A stretch of DNA of 64,000 bases from Suicoccus acidiformans (GTDB taxonomy: Bacteria; Bacillota; Bacilli; Lactobacillales; Aerococcaceae). The stretch covers positions 2,461,001-2,525,000 of the forward strand of contig NZ_CP023434.1 of assembly GCF_003546865.1 (NCBI RefSeq), written 5' to 3'. The translations under genes were made by a program, and so were the position numbers. Position 1 is the first letter of the stretch; each line of letters starts with the position of its first letter. The notes beneath the pieces are model-generated. The model was not told where the DNA came from. It was given only the letters and a program-made list of their open reading frames with translations, and did no database searches. Below, in pieces: positions 9,614-18,713 of the stretch.

Positions 9614-10597
9614 TTAATCAATCATATTGAATTTCTCTTGGAAAAGTGGGCTCACAGAGCGGTTTTCGTGGATGCGTCTAATCGCCTCTCCAACTAATTT
9701 CGCTACCGATACGGTTTCGATTTTAGCGATTTTCTTCTCAGCAGGTAGTTCAATCGTATCTGTAACCACGACTTTCTCAATTTCGGAATTTTCTAAACGT
9801 TCAATTGCTGGACCTGATAGGACAGCATGCGTACAAGATGCGTAAACTTCAGTGGCACCTTTCTCTTTTAAAGCTTTGGCAGCTAAAGTAATCGTTCCAG
9901 CTGTATCAATCATATCGTCAATGATGACCGCGGTCTTGCCTGAGACATCCCCTACGACATTCATTACTTCCGCAACGTTGGCTTTCGGACGGCGTTTATC
10001 GATAATCGCAATGGGTGACTTAAGAAACTCCGCCAATTTACGGGCCCGGGTTACCCCTCCGTGGTCTGGCGAGACGACAACGACCTCATCGCCTTGTAAA
10101 TTACGTTCAATGAAGTAATTCGCTAAAAGGGGTGCTCCCATTAAGTGGTCTACTGGAATATCAAAGAAGCCTTGAATTTGGTTTGCATGTAAATCCATCG
10201 CAACAATTCGGTCCGTCCCTGCCATCTCAAGCATATTGGCTACCAATTTGGCTGTAATCGGCTCACGTGACTGTGCTTTACGGTCTTGGCGGGCGTAGCC
10301 GTAGTATGGAATCACTAAGTTAATTGTCTTGGCACTTGCCCGACGTAAGGCATCAATCATAATCATAAGTTCCATAAGATTGTCATTGACTGGGAATGAC
10401 GTTGATTGAATGACATACACATGAGATCCACGGATACTTTCATCGATGTTGATTTTGATTTCTCCGTCTGCAAACTGCAGAATATTTAACTCACCGAGCT
10501 CTACGCCGACCTCTGTAGCAATTTTCTCTGCCAAGGACCGGTTTGAACTAAGGGAGAAAATCTTGAGTTTTGGATCTTTATAATTTTTTTCAGTCAC
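9614..10597 (-). CDS. prs: Ribose-phosphate pyrophosphokinase (PRPP synthetase)
   Basis: Makes PRPP from ribose-5-phosphate and ATP for nucleotide, histidine, tryptophan and NAD synthesis. The protein has 327 residues. Class I features are [16 protein letters not shown] (about 42-57), the catalytic-region [17 protein letters not shown] (about 98-114), [18 protein letters not shown] (about 139-156) and the PRPP loop [13 protein letters not shown] (about 223-235). It follows glmU after 24 bases, the conserved Firmicute glmU-prs arrangement. It supplies the substrate of PncB and the effector of PurR, both in this window. Confidence 0.97.
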   Translation of the reverse strand: MTEKNYKDPKLKIFSLSSNRSLAEKIATEVGVELGELNILQFADGEIKINIDESIRGSHVYVIQSTSFPVNDNLMELMIMIDALRRASAKTINLVIPYYGYARQDRKAQSREPITAKLVANMLEMAGTDRIVAMDLHANQIQGFFDIPVDHLMGAPLLANYFIERNLQGDEVVVVSPDHGGVTRARKLAEFLKSPIAIIDKRRPKANVAEVMNVVGDVSGKTAVIIDDMIDTAGTITLAAKALKEKGATEVYASCTHAVLSGPAIERLENSEIEKVVVTDTIELPAEKKIAKIETVSVAKLVGEAIRRIHENRSVSPLFQEKFNMID

Positions 10598-10621
10598 AAT
10601 AATACCTCCATCATATACAGA

Positions 10622-11992
10622 CTATTTGTTATTAAATTTAGACCAGTAGTTTGCTTTGTTTGTCTGAGTTGATCGTGCAATTGCCAAAGTTTCCTCATGA
10701 ACGTCTTCGTAAATAGTTGAACCCGCTGCTAGAACAGAACGCGGAGCAATATTCAGGGGTGCAATTAAGTTAACCCCACTTCCGATGAAGCTGTCATCCC
10801 CAACAGTGGTGTGCGATTTCTTCTTACCATCGAAATTAACAAAGGTTGTCCCGCAACCAATATTAATGTTGCGCCCAAGAGTTGCGTCACCAATATAACT
10901 CAAGTGCCCGGCTTTCGTATGGTCACCAATTTGCGCATTCTTTACTTCCACAAAGTTACCGATATGGACGTATTCACCTAATTGTGCATTCGGCCTTAAG
11001 TGAGCCATTGGCCCAATATCACTATGATTACCTACTTGGGAAGATTCAATTGAAGATGAACGGACCTGCACATAATCACCAATTTGACTATCGATAATTT
11101 CACTGCCTGAGGTAATCTCACAGTGGGCACCGATTCTTGTCTGACCTTTAATTGAAACATTGCCTTCAATCACTGTATCTGGCCCGATTTCAACCCCGAC
11201 TTCAATATAAGTTGTCTCAGGATTTACAAAGGTGACACCATTTAACATGTGCTTTTCATTGATGCGCTGTGTCATCAAGCGACTTGCTGTAGACAGAGCA
11301 ACCCGGTCGTTCACGCCCATACCTTCATCGAAGTTCTCCATCATGAAGGCATCAACCATATCCCCTTGATTTTTGAGAATAGCGATGACATCCGGTAAGT
11401 AATATTCCCCTTGGGCATTATCATTCCCAACTTGCTTTAAAGCTTCGAATAAAGCTCGATTATCAAAAATATATGTACCCGTATTGATTTCCCTTACCCT
11501 TTGCTCTGCTTCAGAGGCGTCTTTATGTTCGACAATATAAGCGACTTTGCCATCTTCACTGCGAACCACCCGGCCATAACCCGTTGGATCCAATGCCTCA
11601 GCCGTTAGAATTGTTCCTTTCGCACCTGATGATTCATGATGGGTGAAAAGTTCCTCCAGCGTCTCTCCTGACAGCAAAGGCGTATCGCCACTGACTACAA
11701 TTGTCGTACCGTCTAAACTTTCCAAGACATCACGTGCTTGTAAGACAGCATGGCCCGTTCCGAGTTGCTCCGCTTGCAAAGCAAAGTCGCATTGCCCAGC
11801 CAGAACACTTTGAACGCGTTCAGCTTCATGGCCGACAACCGTGACCAATTTGTCCACTTGCACTTTTTTCAAGGCTTGAAAGATATGCTCGATCATACTT
11901 AATCCGTTAATTTCGTGCAGAACTTTTGGCCGTTCTGACTTCATGCGCGTTCCTTTTCCCGCTGCTAGAACAATCGCAAATCTTTGCGACAT
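10622..11992 (-). CDS. glmU: Bifunctional GlmU: GlcN-1-P acetyltransferase and GlcNAc-1-P uridyltransferase
   Basis: Makes UDP-GlcNAc for peptidoglycan and wall polymers. The N-terminal pyrophosphorylase domain has LAAGKGTRMKSERPKVLHE (about 8-26). The C-terminal left-handed beta helix shows hexapeptide repeats, and the loop GCGTTFVNFDGKKKSHT carries acetyltransferase residues. I start at the ATG at 11992 (MSQRFAIVL), eight bases after AGGAG; two GTG codons upstream are too close to that site. The protein has 456 residues, the normal length. Its substrate comes from GlmM, encoded at 44896, and NagB at 42967 works on the same amino-sugar pool. Confidence 0.96.
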   Translation of the reverse strand: MSQRFAIVLAAGKGTRMKSERPKVLHEINGLSMIEHIFQALKKVQVDKLVTVVGHEAERVQSVLAGQCDFALQAEQLGTGHAVLQARDVLESLDGTTIVVSGDTPLLSGETLEELFTHHESSGAKGTILTAEALDPTGYGRVVRSEDGKVAYIVEHKDASEAEQRVREINTGTYIFDNRALFEALKQVGNDNAQGEYYLPDVIAILKNQGDMVDAFMMENFDEGMGVNDRVALSTASRLMTQRINEKHMLNGVTFVNPETTYIEVGVEIGPDTVIEGNVSIKGQTRIGAHCEITSGSEIIDSQIGDYVQVRSSSIESSQVGNHSDIGPMAHLRPNAQLGEYVHIGNFVEVKNAQIGDHTKAGHLSYIGDATLGRNINIGCGTTFVNFDGKKKSHTTVGDDSFIGSGVNLIAPLNIAPRSVLAAGSTIYEDVHEETLAIARSTQTNKANYWSKFNNK

Positions 11993-12124
11993 ACACACCA
12001 CTCCTATATAATTCGTCTCTGCTATAATTATACTGTTAATTGCGGAATATTTCTACAAGGATCTCCCTTCCCTGCGGATTATTCCGCCCTTTTCCTTTCC
12101 CTCATGCCAACTTTAGGATATTTC

Positions 12125-12964
12125 TCAAAAGGATAACATCTCTCCCGGTTCAGCTTGCAACTCATAGTGACCTTTCGTCTTATTATAGGCTAATTGCACA
12201 TTGAATAAAGCGTCATAAGCTGGCAAGTCCATCGTATATTGGCCAGAATTCTCAGCGAAAAGACAGATTCCCGCCACTTTACAATTAAATTCCGCCAATA
12301 AGGCTGTCAGGCCTTGAATCGTTCCTCCATTGCGTAAGAAGTCATCCACAATTAATACTTTCATATCAGCTTGCAAACTATTCTTAGGAAGTTCCATCTT
12401 CCGCACTTCCTGATGGGAGCCAGATACATAATTAATAGATATGGTTGGCCCCACCGTATCTTTAGAGTCACGCCTGGCAATCACACATTTCACCCGTAAA
12501 TAATGCGCTACCATTACCGCTAAAGCAACCCCATTCGTCTCAACCGTCATGACCGCATCAATCTCTGACACATTGTAATAATCCGCAATTAACCGGGCTG
12601 CTTGATTGAGCAAGTACGGATCTTCTAGAATATCATCTAAACTAATATAGTTGCCTGGCAATATCCGCTGACGATTGGTTAAGGCAAATTGAACATCGCG
12701 AATGAACCTACGACGCTCTTGGCCGAGAAGATGCGGTTGATAATACAAACCACCACTAGCACCCACTTCGGCACGAATAGTCCCGCACCCCTTATCTTCG
12801 AACACATCCCGAATAAGCGAAACATCCTCACTGATGGTCGATTTGGAGACTTGAAATAAATCAATGAAGTAACGCAATTGGATTTGTTGACTGGGGTGCG
12901 ACAAGAAATACTCGGTAATATAAATAAGGCGCTGGCTACGTTTATAATGACTTAAGTTTTCCAT
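12125..12964 (-). CDS. purR: Purine operon repressor PurR (PRPP-responsive)
   Basis: Firmicute PurR represses purine genes when PRPP is low. The 279 residues begin with a winged-helix DNA-binding domain (about 10-60, FIDLFQVSKSTISEDVSLI). A phosphoribosyltransferase-like domain follows, with the PRPP-binding motif VLIVDDFLRNGGT at about 203-215. A TGGTATACT extended -10 lies just upstream. It is next to glmU-prs, as in many Firmicutes, with 132 bases between that include a possible promoter (TATAAT near 12036) for glmU. I saw no convincing PurBox in the window. Confidence 0.94.
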   Translation of the reverse strand: MENLSHYKRSQRLIYITEYFLSHPSQQIQLRYFIDLFQVSKSTISEDVSLIRDVFEDKGCGTIRAEVGASGGLYYQPHLLGQERRRFIRDVQFALTNRQRILPGNYISLDDILEDPYLLNQAARLIADYYNVSEIDAVMTVETNGVALAVMVAHYLRVKCVIARRDSKDTVGPTISINYVSGSHQEVRKMELPKNSLQADMKVLIVDDFLRNGGTIQGLTALLAEFNCKVAGICLFAENSGQYTMDLPAYDALFNVQLAYNKTKGHYELQAEPGEMLSF

Positions 12965-13013
12965 CTCAACCTCCTTGAGCAGGAATTTCCCTTAGTATAC
13001 CAAACTCCGCGAA

Positions 13014-13043
13014 ATAAAAAAACTCACCCCAAAGGTGAGTTTG
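13014..13043 (-). terminator. Intrinsic terminator of the mannitol operon
   Basis: AACTCACC pairs with GGTGAGTT across a 5-base loop on the minus strand, followed by TTTTTTTATTT. It lies 40 bases after the mtlD stop. Confidence 0.8.
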
Positions 13044-13082
13044 TCTAAGAGTTTGCTAAGTATGTATCGTTAAGTAGTCGAA

Positions 13083-14231
13083 CTACTTCGCGTACTTGGC
13101 AATCGCTGCTTCAATTTCGGAAATTAGTCCTGCATCAGTCAGTCCCGTTACCTCTACAATCGTAGCCGTGGCACCTTGTTCTTGTAACTTCGTTTGAAGG
13201 GCTTGGGCCTGCTCATCTTCAGCATAGTCATATTGGAAAATTAAACCAATGGTATCTAATAAGGCATTATAGGTGAGCTCATGGGCTTTAGCCTCTCGCA
13301 ATGGCCGGATGAAACGCTCATCATAACCTAATTTACGAATAGGTGTACGGGCCACCCGGGTTACTTCATCAGAAATATTCGGATTTTGGAAGCGCGAAAT
13401 AATTTTCTGGATGTATGCTTGATGTGCCTCATGCTCAAAGCCCCACTTAGCTTCCAAAAGCGCACCCGTTTCATTAAGCACAGCTTCCAATTGCGCATGG
13501 ACTCCTTTATCTTCTAAGGCTTCATCGATAGTTGTGAAGCCTTCGTAGTAACCTTTATATGCAACCGTGGCGTGCCCTGTGTTAACTGAGAAGAGCTTCC
13601 GCTCAATGTAAGGCTCTAAGTCCTCGACATATAGCACATCATTTAAGTGAATATGAGTTCCCTTCAATTGCGTTTGATCGATAACCCATTCTTTGAAAGG
13701 CTCCACTGAGACAAATAATGGGTCTTCGTGGGATTGAATTGGCACAATTCGGTCCACAGCAGCATTCGGGAAACCAATATATTCCTCAGCGTAAGCTTTA
13801 GCATCTTCCGATAAGTGCTTGTACACTTCTTCTTTAAGAAACTGTGAGCCACCAATCATGTTCTCACAAGCAATCATATCCATGGATGTTTCTTTCTTCG
13901 CTTGCAAGCGCGCTTGAATCCCGTCGGCAATCAAACCAGCAATATGCGGTAGAATGTTTGGGCCAATAGCCGTAGTAAGAATATCCGCTTCACGAATCGC
14001 TTGGACAACTGCTTCAGGATCTTGCCCATTATTAATACCCGTTACATTCGAGACTTTAATTTGTGTCTTCGCTTGCTCAGCTAATTCGATTACATATTCA
14101 CCGCGTTCTTGCAAGGCATCGATGACGTGCTCATTTAAATCAACAAAGGTAATCGCAAAATCATTCTGATTTAAAACTTCACCAATAAAGCCTCTTCCGA
14201 TATTCCCAGCTCCAAAGTGTACTGCACGCAT
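13083..14231 (-). CDS. mtlD: Mannitol-1-phosphate 5-dehydrogenase
   Basis: Oxidises mannitol-1-phosphate to fructose-6-phosphate with NAD+. I start at [20 protein letters not shown] (ATG at 14231), because the dinucleotide-binding GAGNIGRG normally sits at the extreme N-terminus and this ATG overlaps the mtlF stop (TGATG). An in-frame open stretch further upstream lies inside mtlF and is not family-like. The 382 residues match the family; [12 protein letters not shown] near the middle belongs to the catalytic region. Last gene of mtlA-mtlR-mtlF-mtlD. Confidence 0.96.
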   Translation of the reverse strand: MRAVHFGAGNIGRGFIGEVLNQNDFAITFVDLNEHVIDALQERGEYVIELAEQAKTQIKVSNVTGINNGQDPEAVVQAIREADILTTAIGPNILPHIAGLIADGIQARLQAKKETSMDMIACENMIGGSQFLKEEVYKHLSEDAKAYAEEYIGFPNAAVDRIVPIQSHEDPLFVSVEPFKEWVIDQTQLKGTHIHLNDVLYVEDLEPYIERKLFSVNTGHATVAYKGYYEGFTTIDEALEDKGVHAQLEAVLNETGALLEAKWGFEHEAHQAYIQKIISRFQNPNISDEVTRVARTPIRKLGYDERFIRPLREAKAHELTYNALLDTIGLIFQYDYAEDEQAQALQTKLQEQGATATIVEVTGLTDAGLISEIEAAIAKYAK

Positions 14232-14674
14232 CAGGCTTCTACCTCCCCTAACATTTGAATAATCTCTTCTTCGGTTGACGCGTTCACTAAGCGTACCACA
14301 TTCTCGACATCCGCACAAAATACTGCAATTTTAGAGAGGACATCTAAGTGCTCATTTCCTACGCCTGCAATCCCAAAAATCATCATTGCCAGCTTCTCCT
14401 CCGGCTCATTCGGAGCGAAATTCACCCCTTGAGGGACTTGAATAATTGAGATTGCGGTAGATTTCACGTGGGTTTTACCTTCATCTGTTCCATGAGGAAT
14501 CGCTACGAAATTCCCCATATGGGTTGTAACGACTTCTTCTCTTTCCAGCATTGAATCAATATATCCAGCATCCACTGCCCCAGCATCAACTAAAAGTTGC
14601 CCCGCTTGGCGAATGGCTTCTTCCTTCGTTTGGAAGGTCTGGTCTAACAAGATAGCTTCTTTCTTAAGTTCCAT
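14231..14674 (-). CDS. mtlF: PTS mannitol transporter, EIIA component
   Basis: Passes phosphate from HPr to the EIIB domain of MtlA. The 147 residues have the usual EIIA-Mtl fold signature, with the phospho-accepting histidine in [13 protein letters not shown] (about residue 65). It is separate from the permease, the common Gram-positive arrangement, and sits between mtlR and mtlD. The stop overlaps the mtlD start by one base. Confidence 0.96.
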   Translation of the reverse strand: MELKKEAILLDQTFQTKEEAIRQAGQLLVDAGAVDAGYIDSMLEREEVVTTHMGNFVAIPHGTDEGKTHVKSTAISIIQVPQGVNFAPNEPEEKLAMMIFGIAGVGNEHLDVLSKIAVFCADVENVVRLVNASTEEEIIQMLGEVEA

Positions 14675-14683
14675 AATTGCCTC

Positions 14684-16750
14684 CTATTCTATATGTCGAA
14701 TGGCTTCGACAAAGAGCGCACTTAATAATTGGTAAATTTGCTCCTGGTCGCCATGTTTAAAAATTTCTGTATTCAAATCACTCTCGATTACAGAGCGACT
14801 AATAATCCCTAGTAACTCCTGCTCCGACTCACTCATCTCTTCAGGTCCTAAGAGTAATAATACTCGGTCCATCTCAATCATTTGGTGATCCATACCCATA
14901 ATTTCAAAATTTCGACTTAAATCAATTACCGCGAAATACGGCACCTTCACCCATTTGTTAGCACTATGAAAGAGTGCCAAGTTCGTCTTAGGTATTCCTA
15001 AAGGAGCTATATGGTAACGCTGAACAACCTGCTCAGCGACAGCCGTTGGTTCCAGTATAATCTCTTCAGGTACCTTCGCTATAATACCATGTAAGGTACT
15101 TTCTAAATCATGCTTACTTTCAAAATGTGTTACCGTAAACCGTTGTAGTAATACATTGGCTTGCGTCATTGTCTGGTACAAGCGATCAAAGGCATGAGGC
15201 TTCGCCCTCTTTTCAAATACATCTAACGCATCGCTCTTTTCTTTCTGGCTCCATTGCTGGATAATTGAACGAATACGTTCGACTTCATCATCTAGCAGGA
15301 GGGGCGAAATAATCTCATAAGCTTGAGTGAAATGGTCCAAGTGAATGGTCGAGAGAATTAAATCATAACCATCATAATTCATATTATGAATTTGAGAGAA
15401 TCGAGCAATATCGATTCGGTTTATCTCAGGAATGCGCTTATGTAAGCGACTTTCTAAAATTCTAGCACTGCCAATTCCACTTGAGCAGATAACCAGAACA
15501 GAAATCTCTCGCAAGCTCATTGGGCGTCGCTCCAGGGACGTGGCGAAGTGAATAACGATATAGGTCATCTCATCCTTAGATAAATGCTCTTTGGGAAAAA
15601 CCTCCTGAAAGGCTTGTATGACTATTCGATATAGTTCAGCGTAACGCTGTTGAATATCATCCAAAGCATCATTGATAACTTGAACAGTTAAAGATGAAGG
15701 TCGTTTAAGTGCTGCTTGGATATGCGCTAATAAATCTTGGTATAACTTTTGATCTCGACGGAAGTCGTTACCTGTCCGCTCGGTTGTTAGACGAATGAGC
15801 TCCTTAACGCGAAAAGATAAGTCCGTATCGAAATTCTCACCAAAGATTGACACATGCTCATTATAATTCACTCCAGCTAGTAGCCGGGCTGAATAATGTC
15901 GCTCATTAATATTAAAGGCATAGCCCAAATAATCTGATAAATAACCGGTAATTTGGTGGGCTAGCTGTAAATCCTGATTTTGGATACCTTGGACTTCAAT
16001 TTGCTCTTTTAAAGAATACCCTTGGGTCATACGGTCTAAGGACAGTGCCAGACCTATCATAACCTGCTGCAACTGATTATCTGTCACTGCTTTGAGCAAT
16101 TGATCTGCCTCATCTTGTAATACTTTACGTACTGCCAAGAGATGTCTGGGTTGAATGTATTTGAGAAACTTATGCGAAGCTACGGGTAAATTCTCAGCAG
16201 TTAAATGATTAACATAGCGAAAGAACTCTACTTCACTTAATCGACTGTTAATGATGAGACTGACAATTTGACGTCGATGATATTCACTCCCAGTCACCAA
16301 AGTACCGATTCCTGCTTGACGTTCCAATTTCAATTTATAAGGCAAGAGGCTCTGGGCGATGCCTTGTAAATCATTCTGGATCGTGCCAACACTAACTCCC
16401 ATAGCTTCTGCTAATGATTCAGTAGTTACCGGCTTTTGCTGTAAAAGCAAAGTGATGGTCAACAAATTCTGACGCTCTTCTGCATCGATAGTGTCAGTTT
16501 GTGTCTGTTTCAACTCAGACTTGAGCCAACTATAGGCCTCTGCTTTATCAGACTTTAGTTGATAACCTTGGCCCCGCTTTGCTTCAAGCCATAAAGGGGT
16601 AGAGGCCAAGGTCTGCTCTAAAGTCTTCAGTTCACGGTATACCGTTCGGCGACTTACATTTAAACGTCGCATTAACTGCTCAACTGTTAGCCCTTTAGGA
16701 TTTTCCAACAAGCTTTCCAGAATTTGCTCTTCTCGGAAACTAAAATCCAC
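14684..16750 (-). CDS. mtlR: PRD-containing transcriptional activator of the mannitol operon
   Basis: MtlR-type activators are controlled by PTS phosphorylation. The 688 residues show two helix-turn-helix domains (about 21-41 and 107-127), two PTS regulation domains (about 190-290 and 305-410) with conserved histidines, an EIIB-Gat-like domain with the cysteine in VLVICSSGIGSAR (Cys about 422), and a C-terminal EIIA-like domain with LALFHS. The start codon is GTG after GGAGG. It is embedded in its own operon behind mtlA, so activation would be autocatalytic. The inverted repeat at 18646-18667 is the likely target. Confidence 0.93.
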   Translation of the reverse strand: MDFSFREEQILESLLENPKGLTVEQLMRRLNVSRRTVYRELKTLEQTLASTPLWLEAKRGQGYQLKSDKAEAYSWLKSELKQTQTDTIDAEERQNLLTITLLLQQKPVTTESLAEAMGVSVGTIQNDLQGIAQSLLPYKLKLERQAGIGTLVTGSEYHRRQIVSLIINSRLSEVEFFRYVNHLTAENLPVASHKFLKYIQPRHLLAVRKVLQDEADQLLKAVTDNQLQQVMIGLALSLDRMTQGYSLKEQIEVQGIQNQDLQLAHQITGYLSDYLGYAFNINERHYSARLLAGVNYNEHVSIFGENFDTDLSFRVKELIRLTTERTGNDFRRDQKLYQDLLAHIQAALKRPSSLTVQVINDALDDIQQRYAELYRIVIQAFQEVFPKEHLSKDEMTYIVIHFATSLERRPMSLREISVLVICSSGIGSARILESRLHKRIPEINRIDIARFSQIHNMNYDGYDLILSTIHLDHFTQAYEIISPLLLDDEVERIRSIIQQWSQKEKSDALDVFEKRAKPHAFDRLYQTMTQANVLLQRFTVTHFESKHDLESTLHGIIAKVPEEIILEPTAVAEQVVQRYHIAPLGIPKTNLALFHSANKWVKVPYFAVIDLSRNFEIMGMDHQMIEMDRVLLLLGPEEMSESEQELLGIISRSVIESDLNTEIFKHGDQEQIYQLLSALFVEAIRHIE

Positions 16751-16772
16751 GCTGCCTCCACCTCCTATTTAA

Positions 16773-18566
16773 TTATTTCAAGGCATCAATCAACGCTTGA
16801 TAATTCGACTCATCCAGCAAGTTCGCATAACTAACCCACATAGATTGATTAGCATAAGCCTTCATTTGTGCATCTAGCGGAGCTTCAACAATTACTAATT
16901 GTTGCTGGCTATCATGCAGTTCGCTTACAGGTTTAGCCGTTACTGGCGTTTGAATGCCGGCCTGGGTGAATTGATTACGCAGTTGAGAAGCGGCCATGGT
17001 TGAGGCCCCTACTTTACCATCATAGGCGAAAGTAATTTCTTTTATATTAGAGAAATCAACATCGGCTGCCTCTTGCAATTGCTGCTGAACAGTCGCTTGT
17101 TTCTCTGGCGCTACTTCACTTGTTACACCTTCACTCTTAGCCTGCATTTCAGCTAGAATAGCATCATAACGATCACCATCTAAGAAGTTCTCAACGGAGA
17201 TATGTGTTGAACTTGGTGCCTGTCTACGGGCTCTTGTCGTTAGTTCTTCTTGAGTAATAACTAATGTCTTGGCATCATCGGACAAGTTATTAATGGCTGA
17301 GTTGGTTATCTTCTTATTCAGATTAATTTCTTTGGCTTTCTTACGAAGAAGCGATGCCCCCATCGCACTTGAGCCCATTCCCGCATCACAAGCAAAGATA
17401 ATTTGATCGATTTCATCAAAGGTAGGCACTTCATCACTTTGCTCTTCGGCGTCTAATGCAACGCTTTGTCCTTTTGATTCCGCCTTGGCTGCTTGGGTGG
17501 CTTTCTTCTGTGCTTCAAAGTCATCATTGGTCGATTGGCTAAAGCGTAAGATTACGGCCGATACCAGGAATGACACAAGCGCTGCTGCTAATACTCCGGC
17601 AACTACGCCTAGATGGTCGCCCCGAGCAGTAACACCTAGAATAGCCACAATAGATCCAGGTGAAGCAGGGCCAGTTAATCCGACATTAAATAAACCGAAG
17701 ACAAAGCTACCTACAACACCCCCTGCAATGACGGCAATAAAGAGCAATGGATTCGTCATTACATATGGGAAGTAAATCTCATGAATACCACCTAAGAAAT
17801 GAATCAGCATTGCACCCCATGAAGAAGACTTAGCAGAACCCCGTCCAAATAAGGCAAAGGCTAGAAGAACCCCTAAACCTGGACCAGGATTTGTCTCCAG
17901 TAAGAAGAGAATCGACTTACCTAACTCACCTACTTGTAGATTCCCAAGGGGTGTTAGAATTCCGTGGTTAATCGCATTGTTTAGGAACAGAACCTTCGCT
18001 GGTTCAATCAGAACATTCGCCAATGGAAGAATACCCATCTCAATAATATTCTCAACCCCGACGGCCATCCAATGCGTTAAGGCAGAAACAATTGGCCCTA
18101 CCGCATAAAAACCTAATATAGCGAGTAAGAAACCTAATATACCACTAGAGAAGTTATTCACAAGCATTTCAAAGCCAGATGGAACTTTATCTTGGAATTG
18201 TTCATCAAATTTCTTGATGAGCCATCCGCCTAAAGGCCCCATCATCATCGCACCGATAAACATCGGCACGTTCGATCCGCCAATAACCCCCATCGTAGCG
18301 ATTGTTCCGACTACCGCACCTCTTTGTCCGTATACTAAGTTACCTCCAGCATAAGCAATCAGTAGTGGTAGCAAATACACTTGCATAGCCCCACCAACTT
18401 CATTCAGTGCTTCATTAGGTAAGTAACCAGTTGGAATAAATAATGCCGCAAAAATACCCCAGGCAATAAACGCACCAATATTTGGCATGACCATACTACT
18501 TAAGTAACTACCAAATTTCTGAATGGACGCTTTAGCGCCTTTCGACTGCTGAGTTGTTTCACTCAT
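16773..18566 (-). CDS. mtlA: PTS mannitol transporter EIICB with a second, degenerate EIIB-like domain
   Basis: Imports and phosphorylates mannitol. I start at MSETTQQSKG (ATG at 18566), placed behind AGGAGG, giving 597 residues. The membrane EIIC domain covers about 25-345. EIIB follows, with the phosphorylated cysteine in IIFACDAGMGSSAMGASLL (Cys about 393). The last 91 residues repeat the EIIB pattern: ITFAYDGKVGASTMAAS aligns with the active-site loop but has tyrosine (about 515) where the cysteine should be. The tail LVIVEAPL...ANLLDESNYQALI aligns with LVITQEEL...ENFLDGDRYDAIL. The second copy therefore cannot be phosphorylated in the normal way. The Gram-positive EIICB of Bacillus lacks this extension. 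Confidence 0.95.
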   Translation of the reverse strand: MSETTQQSKGAKASIQKFGSYLSSMVMPNIGAFIAWGIFAALFIPTGYLPNEALNEVGGAMQVYLLPLLIAYAGGNLVYGQRGAVVGTIATMGVIGGSNVPMFIGAMMMGPLGGWLIKKFDEQFQDKVPSGFEMLVNNFSSGILGFLLAILGFYAVGPIVSALTHWMAVGVENIIEMGILPLANVLIEPAKVLFLNNAINHGILTPLGNLQVGELGKSILFLLETNPGPGLGVLLAFALFGRGSAKSSSWGAMLIHFLGGIHEIYFPYVMTNPLLFIAVIAGGVVGSFVFGLFNVGLTGPASPGSIVAILGVTARGDHLGVVAGVLAAALVSFLVSAVILRFSQSTNDDFEAQKKATQAAKAESKGQSVALDAEEQSDEVPTFDEIDQIIFACDAGMGSSAMGASLLRKKAKEINLNKKITNSAINNLSDDAKTLVITQEELTTRARRQAPSSTHISVENFLDGDRYDAILAEMQAKSEGVTSEVAPEKQATVQQQLQEAADVDFSNIKEITFAYDGKVGASTMAASQLRNQFTQAGIQTPVTAKPVSELHDSQQQLVIVEAPLDAQMKAYANQSMWVSYANLLDESNYQALIDALK

Positions 18567-18597
18567 ATCAGTTTCCTCCTTTTCAATTAGTAATTTA

Positions 18598-18667
18598 ATT
18601 GTAGAAGGATTTGCGTCCGGTTTCAAGGATTTCCCTGTGACATCTTTGGCACCTTGGAATGTGCCAA
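18598..18667 (-). promoter_or_regulatory. mtl operon promoter with cre site and candidate MtlR operator
   Basis: -10 TACAAT is at 18598-18603 and -35 TTGAAA at 18621-18626, spacer exactly 17. The 15-mer TTGAAACCGGACGCA (18626 down to 18612) matches every position of the Bacillus cre consensus WTGNAANCGNWNNCW and covers the -35 box, so CcpA repression is expected. Upstream, TTGGCAC-N8-GTGCCAA (18646-18667) is a perfect 7-bp inverted repeat centred about 66 bases before the expected transcription start, where an activator should bind. It resembles the published MtlR pattern TTGNCACAN4TGTGNCAA (quoted from memory) with a spacer two bases longer. Confidence 0.8.
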
Positions 18668-18675
18668 CTTTGCCA

Positions 18676-18708
18676 AAGAAAAAAAGCCTCAGACAGAGCT
18701 GAGACTTC
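18676..18708 (-). terminator. Intrinsic terminator of the zinc transporter operon
   Basis: AGTCTCAG pairs with CTGAGGCT on the minus strand across a 6-base loop, followed by TTTTTTTC. It sits between the znuB-like stop and the mtl operator. Confidence 0.8.
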
Positions 18709-18713
18709 CATAC

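Noticed and set aside
11995..12001. Upstream GTG starts for glmU
   Set aside because: They fall immediately next to the AGGAG site, leaving no spacing; the ATG at 11992 has the normal eight bases and gives the family N-terminus.
12080..12095. GCGGATTATTCCGC palindrome upstream of glmU
   Set aside because: Five-base stem only, no T-tract and no second copy; could be chance, so not annotated as terminator or operator.
14232..14318. N-terminal extension of mtlD
   Set aside because: It would place 29 atypical residues before the dinucleotide-binding motif and lies inside mtlF; the ATG at 14231 overlaps the mtlF stop as expected for coupling.
18646..18667. Sigma-54 (-24/-12) promoter at TTGGCAC upstream of mtlA
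   Set aside because: The TTGGCAC half resembles a -24 element, but no GC lies at the right distance for -12 on either strand, MtlR here lacks an AAA+ domain, and a good sigma-A promoter is present.
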